Of a DNA stretch of 64,000 bases, positions 59,901 to 64,000 are shown one piece after another (within the stretch, counting starts at the first letter, position 1; every line of letters begins with the position of its first letter). This stretch comes from Mytilus californianus (Eukaryota; Mollusca; Bivalvia; Mytilida; Mytilidae). Both the position numbers and the translations under genes were made by a program. Below the pieces are notes generated by a model. It was not told the origin of the DNA, ran no database searches, and saw only the letters and a list, made by a program, of their open reading frames with translations. Location: contig NW_026262690.1 in NCBI RefSeq assembly GCF_021869535.1, positions 16,641,001 through 16,705,000 of the forward strand, in the 5' to 3' direction.

Positions 59901-61885
59901 ATTGGAACAAAAAGAATTTGTGAACCATGTATACGGTTTATATGTATTTCCTTTGTACATGCTTGTGATACTGTAGTTAAGTTAACCCATATATAGGCTG
60001 TAGGGAAGTCGATCATCCATTAATGGTAATATACCTCTGCAGTCAATTAAACATTTAATAATGTCATTTTGTAGAGGTGAGGAATGCAGCATTAGATTCA
60101 CTGTGTGAGTTAGCAGCACAGTCTCAGGAGTTTGCTATTTTATCTCAGGACAGTATTATAGATATGTTTAATGATGAGATAGAAAGTGTACGACTCAATG
60201 CTATCAACAGTCTGAGGAAACTTAGTAATCATGTGACCTTACGTGAAGATCAGTTGGAAATCATACTTGGAGTATTACAGGTAAAAATGTGAAGATCAGA
60301 TGAAAATCATACTTGGAGTATTACAGGTAAAAATGCGAAGATCATTTGAAAATCATACTCTGAGTATTACAGGTGAAAATGTGACGATCAGTAGTAATCA
60401 TACTCACAGTATTACAGGTGAAAATATGAAGATCAGTTGGAAATCATACTCACATTATTACAGGTGAAAATGTGAAGATCAGTTGGAATTCACACTTGGA
60501 ATTTACAGGTAAAAATGTGAAGATCAGTTGGAAATTATACTCGAAGTATTAAGGTACAATTTGAAGATCAGTTGGATATCATACTTGTAGTATTACAGGT
60601 TAAAATGTAAAGATCAGTTAGAAATCATACTTGAAGTATTACAGGTAAATATGTGAAGATCAGTTGGAAATCATATTTGAAGTATTACAGTTAAAAATGT
60701 GAAGATCAGTTGGAAATCATACTTGGAATATTACATGCATGTCTAGACACGTGTAATTGAATTTTGTCTCGCCTTGACAGAGTCAAGAAGTGAGACATAG
60801 GTATGCTGTGTCTGGCTGCGGCAGCGTCGTCAACAATGTATTAGTTTGTGATTAGGTCATGTTTGTGGTGAAAATCTAGTGGTAGATCAATGATATTTGG
60901 TATGCAGTTGTATTAGCATTGGCACATCACATTTCCATGGAGATTGTTTGGCCCTGCCCTCTCAGTCATGGTCTATTGACTTTGAAACTTTTGCTTAGTT
61001 TACATGTATTAGTTTGTGATTAGGTCAGTTTATTGGGAACCATTAGTGGTAGTCCAATGTCATTTGGTATGCAGTTGTAAAAGCATAAGCACATCTCATT
61101 TCCATGAAGAATATTTGGCCCCGCCCCCTCAGTCATGGTCTATTGACTTTGAAACTTTTGCTTAGTTTACATGTATTAGTTTGTGATTAGATCAGTTTAA
61201 GATGAACCACTTATGTTAAGTCAATGATATTTGGTATGCAAATGTATTGGCATTTGCAAGTCCAGTTTCCATGGAGATTATATAGCCCCAACCCCTTATC
61301 ATGGTTCATTGACTTGGAAACTTTTACATAGTTTACAAGTTAATGTTTGTTTTTTAGGTTTATTTAAAGGGAACAACTTATGATAAGTCAATGGTATTTG
61401 GTATGCAGTTGTATTATCATTGGCACATCTCATTTGCATGGAGATTGTTTAGCCATGTACCTTCAGTCATGGTTCGATGACTTTGAATGTTTGCATAACT
61501 TACATGTTAAAGTATTGCTATTTTAATTTCAGCATTTGCATTATCGAAATTACAAAAAGGCGAGACATATCTCTGTGATAACAGTTTATTATAAAGACTA
61601 TCAAATATCTCCCATCCTTGACAAAATATGTTAAGATAAGCTAAAAGATAACCATTACTGAAGAGGTCCTGACTTACAAGAAATATTTTTTAGTATTCAA
61701 CCCTACCATTTTTAACAAAAAGGTTGTTTTATTTTATGACAGGATTTCTCCACTACTTCAAGAGAGGCTTTACGAGACATGTTATGTGATGTAAGAGTGT
61801 CAACAAAAGAAAGCTTGAATGCATGTATTGTAGGTCTACTAGATAACCTTAGGAGATATCCACAAGATAAAAGATCTGTTTGGAA
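38920..61885 (+). CDS. INTS4: Integrator complex subunit 4 (5' half, ten exons, continues beyond the window)
   Basis: INTS4 is the HEAT-repeat scaffold that, with INTS9 and INTS11, forms the RNA cleavage module of the nuclear Integrator complex, which processes snRNA 3' ends and attenuates transcription. Coding exons: 38920-38973, 43266-43575, 49623-49729, 51167-51352, 52147-52286, 54152-54272, 54640-54711, 57216-57390, 60075-60280, 61743-61885. All introns are GT-AG, and phases (0,1,0,0,2,0,0,1,0,2) join without a frameshift, giving 504 codons plus two bases. The order of conserved blocks follows animal INTS4: MAALLKKR start, [89 protein letters not shown] and [11 protein letters not shown]. 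The family is about 960 residues, so roughly half lies downstream. The introns are unusually rich in tandem arrays and foldback elements. Confidence 0.96.
39083..40107. mobile_element. TTAA-flanked foldback element (piggyBac/Kolobok-like MITE)
   Basis: Termini read CCAGGTCAGGAATAA on the left and the inverted AGGTCAGGAATAA on the right, with TTAA directly outside each end (39079-39082 and 40108-40111). The inverted match extends past 55 bp and, after skipping a nested insertion, continues into the interior (TTTGACATATA ... and a region near CAAGCTTTG), so the element is a large imperfect palindrome. TTAA targets are used by piggyBac and Kolobok transposases; none is encoded here. Confidence 0.85.
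39141..39487. mobile_element. Nested ~347-bp MITE (hAT-like target duplication)
   Basis: Inserted in the left arm of the TTAA element. Inverted termini of about 60 bp begin TTAGTCCAAAT and include TATGACGTCTTGAAAGGC. AATCCACC flanks it on both sides (39133-39140 and 39488-39495), an 8-bp duplication as made by hAT transposases. The right arm of the host element shows the uninterrupted version. Confidence 0.85.
41547..42036. mobile_element. ~490-bp MITE with ~65-bp TIRs
   Basis: The ends read ATGTTGTGTACAAG and the inverted CTTGTACACAACAT, and the arms share the palindromic TGTACAAATTATAATTTGTACA. ATAC (or TATAC) flanks both sides. No coding capacity. Confidence 0.85.
42342..43127. mobile_element. 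786-bp MITE with ~38-bp TIRs and a GTCAT target duplication
   Basis: Termini start CAGTCAGGGATATAAC and continue TCTATAGGGTTATTAGAG, inverted at the right end. GTCAT lies directly outside each end (42337-42341 and 43128-43132). The interior is AT-rich and non-coding. Confidence 0.88.
43266..43575 (+). CDS. INTS4: INTS4 exon 2
   Basis: 310 nt from acceptor TTAAG to donor GTAAGT at 43576, phase 0 in and phase 1 out. It encodes [15 protein letters not shown] and the first helical repeat with [18 protein letters not shown]. Its last 40 nt are the founder of the 56-bp array that follows. Confidence 0.95.
43536..46105 (+). repeat. 46-copy, 56-bp tandem array of an exon end plus splice donor
   Basis: The unit consists of the last 40 nt of INTS4 exon 2 (coding for [13 protein letters not shown]) plus the first 16 nt of the intron, including the donor. 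Counting unit starts gives 46 copies: 43 spaced exactly 56 bp, and a few 54 to 62-bp steps. Almost every copy keeps AGAAA|GTAAGT. Copy 1 is the functional exon end. Variant units (TAGAGGAG or TGGAGGAG, CTCATCAAAAC, ATATTGTCTG) recur in the same order about 1060 bp apart, which reveals a higher-order duplication of 19 units (about 44040-44990 versus 45100-46050). Confidence 0.97.
46106..46540 (+). other. Intron sequence between the two arrays
   Basis: A short 45-bp motif (AATAGTGACATAAGTGTTACATTATAACTTTT) is repeated three times at about 46180-46310. Otherwise unassigned. Confidence 0.6.
46550..49252 (+). repeat. 36-bp minisatellite array, ~75 copies
   Basis: The consensus unit is built from CAGGTCCACAGTCTACTCCT and CAGCAAACAAGCATAA. 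Units are strongly diverged at the left edge (46550-47000, with AGGTCAAAGGTCTACTCC forms) and nearly uniform from about 47000 to the right edge. Because 36 is a multiple of three, the array creates long repetitive ORFs on both strands (for example 47620-48492 on the -), which I do not regard as genes. Marker variants recur about 540 bp apart (CAAACAACAAACA at 47676 and 48216), showing block duplication of 15 units. Confidence 0.96.
49253..49622 (+). other. End of INTS4 intron 2
   Basis: Unassigned AT-rich sequence up to the acceptor TTATTTTAG at 49622. Confidence 0.8.
49623..49729 (+). CDS. INTS4: INTS4 exon 3
   Basis: 107 nt; with the last base of exon 2 it starts [17 protein letters not shown], corresponding to the KSHQVLAQLLDTLL region of vertebrate INTS4, and ends QLARE in phase 0 before GTATAT. 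Confidence 0.93.
49798..50519. repeat. Two tandem 363-bp units, each with a ~57-bp-arm hairpin
   Basis: 49798-50160 and 50161-50519 are almost identical. Each begins with a hairpin: the left arm starts ATAGC(C/A)TTTGCATGAGGTCG, the loop is GAGGACGAAGTCC (itself palindromic), and the right arm ends GACCTCAACCAAAGGCTA. It looks like a foldback element that was tandemly duplicated recently. Confidence 0.93.
50520..51166 (+). other. Rest of INTS4 intron 3
   Basis: Unassigned; ends in a polypyrimidine tract and TTCCAG at 51161-51166. Confidence 0.7.
51167..51352 (+). CDS. INTS4: INTS4 exon 4
   Basis: 186 nt, phase 0 both sides. Encodes [20 protein letters not shown] and ends with [16 protein letters not shown], the conserved HEAT repeat with DQDPRVR. 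Confidence 0.95.
51430..51591 (+). repeat. Partial Penelope pseudo-LTR copy in INTS4 intron 4
   Basis: Matches about 31010-31169 and 35073-35232 (GGGCCAGCTGA..., GGTGCGGGATTTTCTCGCTG, TTTGGTCGGGTTGTTGTC) with more divergence than those two show to each other. The first ~50 bp are missing and no coding part is attached, so it is a solo, 5'-truncated copy. Confidence 0.88.
52147..52286 (+). CDS. INTS4: INTS4 exon 5
   Basis: 140 nt, phase 0 in and 2 out. Encodes [20 protein letters not shown] and [10 protein letters not shown]. Donor is AAAG|GTGATC. Confidence 0.95.
52768..53892 (+). repeat. Mollusc-type repeat with internal ~167-bp tandem units, copy 1
   Basis: Starts with a short inverted pair (TCTCGCCTTGAC ... 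AAGCGAGACATA), followed by about six diverged ~167-bp units (GTATTAGTTTGTGATTAGG, CATTTCCATGGAGAT, GTCTATTGACTTTGAAAC), and ends CGAGACATATCTCTGTG. Copies with the same orientation and ends are at 60764-61590 and 62320-62870. All lie in INTS4 introns. No coding capacity. Confidence 0.9.
54152..54272 (+). CDS. INTS4: INTS4 exon 6
   Basis: 121 nt. Completes a serine codon across the junction, then [20 protein letters not shown] and VRVEAATLL, matching the conserved EIRLVDDAFGKIC region. Ends in phase 0 before GTTAGC. Confidence 0.95.
54640..54711 (+). CDS. INTS4: INTS4 exon 7
   Basis: 72 nt, phase 0 both sides. Encodes [20 protein letters not shown] followed by SNMR, matching the vertebrate [15 protein letters not shown] block. 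Confidence 0.95.
54736..54820 (+). repeat. Three tandem ~27-bp units just after INTS4 exon 7
   Basis: CAGTTATGAGTGATAATTGT repeated three times, starting about 25 bp downstream of the donor. Unlike the arrays after exons 2 and 9 it does not include exon sequence. Confidence 0.85.
55255..55700 (-). pseudogene. hAT-like transposase C-terminal fragment (weak)
   Basis: On the - strand, broken frames give [14 protein letters not shown] and, after a frameshift, [15 protein letters not shown]. This resembles the C-terminal dimerisation region of hAT transposases (a C-E-R-x-F-S motif followed by a L-x-x-x-L-L segment). The more distal part to about 56300 has short ORFs on both strands that I cannot place, and possible degenerate inverted ends (GCCAAC near 55068 and GTTGGC near 56287). 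Confidence 0.5.
57216..57390 (+). CDS. INTS4: INTS4 exon 8
   Basis: 175 nt, phase 0 in and 1 out. Encodes [32 protein letters not shown] and [14 protein letters not shown], one of the most conserved stretches of INTS4. Acceptor GTTAG at 57215, donor G|GTAATA. Confidence 0.96.
58312..58517. mobile_element. 206-bp Tc1/mariner-like MITE
   Basis: TIRs of about 24 bp start CTGTAAATTCA and end with the inverted TGAATTTACAG, with TA on both outer sides (58310-58311 and 58518-58519). Size, TIR and TA target fit a mariner-type MITE. It lies in INTS4 intron 8. Confidence 0.88.
58639..59003 (+). mobile_element. Complete SINE with an 11-bp target-site duplication
   Basis: The tRNA-like head includes a box A-like TAGTCTCGTGGTAGCG and a box B GGGTTCAAACCCT (about 58698-58710). 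The body ends with the conserved CCTGAACATGCAT ... GCTGGACGTTAAGCAGCC domain and an (ATC)n tail. TCAAACTTGTT flanks both ends (58628-58638 and 59004-59014). The same 3' domain is seen as a relic at 11711-11770. The 3' domain resembles the shared central/3' domains of metazoan SINE superfamilies; I do not name the superfamily. Confidence 0.92.
60075..60280 (+). CDS. INTS4: INTS4 exon 9
   Basis: 206 nt. With the last base of exon 8 it reads [40 protein letters not shown] and [15 protein letters not shown], matching the [14 protein letters not shown] and ITLREDQLDTVL blocks of vertebrate INTS4. Phase 0 out, donor CAG|GTAAAA. Its last 36 nt founded the following array. Confidence 0.96.
60245..60742 (+). 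repeat. 11-copy, ~46-bp tandem array of an exon end plus splice donor
   Basis: The unit is the last 36 nt of INTS4 exon 9 ([12 protein letters not shown]) plus about 10 nt of intron with the donor. Eleven diverged copies can be counted from the recurring GAAGATCAGTTGGAAATCAT. Most keep TTACAG|GT; some have lost it (for example TTAAGGT or TTACAGTT). Older than the exon 2 array, judging by the divergence between units. Confidence 0.95.
60764..61590 (+). repeat. Mollusc-type repeat with internal tandem units, copy 2
   Basis: Same ends and internal ~167-bp units as 52768-53892 (TGTCTCGCCTTGACAGAGTC start, GGCGAGACATATCTCTGTG end), with about four units. Confidence 0.9.
61743..61885 (+). CDS. INTS4: INTS4 exon 10 (last in the window)
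   Basis: 143 nt, phase 0 in and 2 out. Encodes [20 protein letters not shown] and [16 protein letters not shown], matching vertebrate VSTKEGIHLALVELLKNL and DSIWK. Donor AA|GTAAGT. The next exon should start with G and continue to a LKFLG-like block; I did not find it before the right edge. Confidence 0.93.
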
Positions 61886-62319
61886 GTAAGTTATTGTACA
61901 TCTCTGTTTGTAGTATTGTTTTAGATAAAATACAAACTGTTAAAAGTAGGTAATACCAAAACACACAATTAGCAGTGATAATAATTTTAGTCTGCCTATT
62001 TTCTTCACTAATGCACATAATTGATATGGCGTCAACTTACGAAAGTTTCTCTTTATTTTGTGTGCTCAGTGACCAAATAAATTGAAACAAATAAGTAATA
62101 GTAAAAAACCCTTTGGAGCTATTGTATTTAGAAACCTTTTTATGTCAGTTTTCTCCATATCACTTATAAAATACAAATTGTAAGTTCAGATTTTATTGCA
62201 TGCATCAACAGAACAAATGTTTGATGGCAACAGTAAGTAATTCCAGATTAATAATTTAAAATGTATTTCATTTACATGTTACAGTAGAATATTAAAAGCA
62301 AACATTGAAAAGTTTTTTT

Positions 62320-62870
62320 CTCGCCTGCGAAGAAAGTTGATGAAGGTGAGACATAGGTTTTGCTTTTCCACCAATTTTGTCGGCGTCAACAATTGTTTCT
62401 GCTTAAGTTAGTTTGATAAAATTACTTGTGATAGATCAATGATATTTTGTATAAAGTTGCATTACTATCAGTACATATCTGTTTGAAGACTATTTTGAGG
62501 CCCTGCCCCTTAGTGCATAGTCCAGTGACTTTTAGTTAATTAGCAATTTTCAATGTTAAGTTTTCTGCTTAAGTTGGTTTGATAAGAACTTCTTGTGATA
62601 GATCAATGATATTTTCTTTAAAGTTGCATTACTATCAGTACATATTAGTTTGATGACTATTTTGAGGCCCTGCCCCTGAGGTCATGGTCCAATTAATAAG
62701 CAATTTTCAATGTTAAGTTTTCTGCTCAAGTTAGTTTGATCTACTAGGCCCTTCTCACTAGTTCATGGTCCAGCGACTTTGAATTAATTAGCAATGTTGC
62801 TGTCCATCAGATTGTCTTTTCTAGATTTTATGTCTACACGCGAGACATGTCTCTGTGTCAACAGTTTATT
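62320..62870 (+). repeat. Mollusc-type repeat related to 52768 and 60764, diverged copy 3
   Basis: Starts TCTCGCCTGCGAAGAAAG ... GGTGAGACATAGG and ends GCGAGACATGTCTCTGTG. Internal units are diverged (GATAGATCAATGATATTTT, GGCCCTGCCCCT) but in the same order. Confidence 0.8.
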
Positions 62871-63814
62871 ATTAATGTAGTGTTTATCTTGTCACTTTCT
62901 TGGCATAAGTTTTTGAATTAACAGCAAAAACATAAGAGAGCACTTGATATACACCTATTGAATGTGATTTAAAACCACATGTTCTAGATCGTTTTTGATT
63001 GTCATGTTGTCATTAGGAAAGTGCCATTCATGTTGACGTTTGTATTTGTTGTCACCTGGATAATGTCTATATTTATTGTTGTCATCTGAATAGCATATTC
63101 TTTTCGTGTTTAATTTCTGTTATATTTTATCAAATTTTTAATTTTAAAAAAAACCTTTGAAGAATTTGATTATCTCCAATATTAGAAATGGGAACCTTTT
63201 TAATCTGGGAAATTTGTACAGATATCACACAAGTCTTCATCACTGGCAGACCTATTTGGAAAATCACCGCGATTTTTGTAAAAACTCCGGTGTTTTTTGG
63301 CTAATCTCCGCGAAACGGATAATAATTAGAGGTTCATCGTAAATTTGCTGTATTACAGGATATTTTGCATGTTATCCGGAGATTTTCCGTGTCGGCGGGA
63401 ATTAGCCGTTTGTCCGATAAAACTGGTGTGTATTGAGTCATTGATAGAACCACTGATGCGTGAGCGACGGTTATTAATAGGTCGTTGTATAATCCGTTAT
63501 GCGTGAGCGACGGTTATTAATAGATCCTTGTAGTGTGGTACAAATTATGATATATAGATGTTTACAGAATTAAAAACAAAGTAACTATAATCATTTGAGA
63601 TATAAGGAATTTTCAAAAATATATCATATAATGTTTCTGTAAATTTAGAGAGAAATAGATTATATATATCTGGGGATTAGATGGTTACTTTTTTTTAATT
63701 ATATGTCAGAGGCCGCAGATCATTTAATTGCTTCTAGAACCGTTTATTGAAACAAAAATAAAATGAACGGCCAGGGGAAAGTCTTATTAACCTTAGTTGG
63801 TATCAGGGGTCAAC
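62871..63814 (+). other. INTS4 intron 10 sequence
   Basis: No exon recognised. A 25-bp motif (ATGCGTGAGCGACGGTTATT and five following bases) occurs twice at 63456 and 63499. Confidence 0.5.
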
Positions 63815-63957
63815 TGGGTTGAGTTCAAGATCGTAGCGGCTACGTAGCGGCTATGTAGTTGCTATCAATATCTATGTAGCAGCTAATCTATAGCTACACG
63901 TTCAATAGTAAAAATCTACATAGCACTACGTAGCCGCTACGATATTGAACGCAACCC
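63815..63957. mobile_element. ~143-bp palindromic foldback MITE
   Basis: GGGTTGAGTTCAAGATCGTAGC on the left is mirrored by the right end (GCTACGATATTGAACGCAACCC), and the arms continue through GGCTACGTAG. The interior is an imperfect palindrome containing GCTATGTAG-like motifs. Confidence 0.82.
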
Positions 63958-64000
63958 TGGTATTACATAGAGTCAGACCGTCGTTGCATAATATGTATAT

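Overview
This is a eukaryotic, AT-rich, repeat-dense window, most likely from a bivalve mollusc and probably a marine mussel (Mytilidae). The evidence is split genes with GT-AG introns, tRNA-derived SINEs of the type common in molluscs, a Penelope-like retroelement with an amino-terminal GIY-YIG nuclease, and several foldback or MITE-like DNA elements. The taxon is inferred from repeat style and not from a marker gene.

Two host genes are well supported, both on the + strand. The first is the large terminal exon (6155-7716) of a multi-pass membrane RING-H2 E3 ubiquitin ligase resembling RNF139/TRC8 and RNF145. The second is the 5' half of Integrator complex subunit 4 (INTS4). I could follow INTS4 through ten exons (38920-61885) with consistent splice phases; it runs off the right edge.

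Layout: 1-4260 is mostly unassigned, with one 263-bp repeat present twice. 4263-7716 holds a Penelope RT relic (- strand) and the RING exon. 7816-11596 is a 3.8-kb foldback element with ~600-bp arms. 11.9-12.4 kb and 18.9-19.25 kb hold fragments of an L1/Tx1-like LINE. 13.8-18.9 kb is a second LINE whose intact ORF1 joins RNase H, a coiled coil and an SGNH hydrolase. 20.5-23.9 kb is a decayed duplicate of the 4.3-7.5 kb region, itself split by a 1.66-kb TIR element. 25.3-29.3 kb is unassigned. 29.3-30.1 kb is a SINE plus a minisatellite. 30.96-35.23 kb is a broken Naiad-type Penelope element between 211-bp direct repeats. From 38.9 kb onward everything lies in INTS4 exons and introns.

The most striking feature is in INTS4. 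In two different introns the last ~36-40 nt of the exon plus its 5' splice site have been tandemly amplified: 46 copies of a 56-bp unit after exon 2, and 11 copies of a ~46-bp unit after exon 9. Each array puts many near-perfect decoy exon ends and splice donors directly downstream of the real donor. Intron 2 also carries a ~2.7-kb array of a 36-bp minisatellite. The introns hold at least six further foldback or TIR elements, a SINE with an 11-bp target-site duplication and a partial Penelope terminal repeat.
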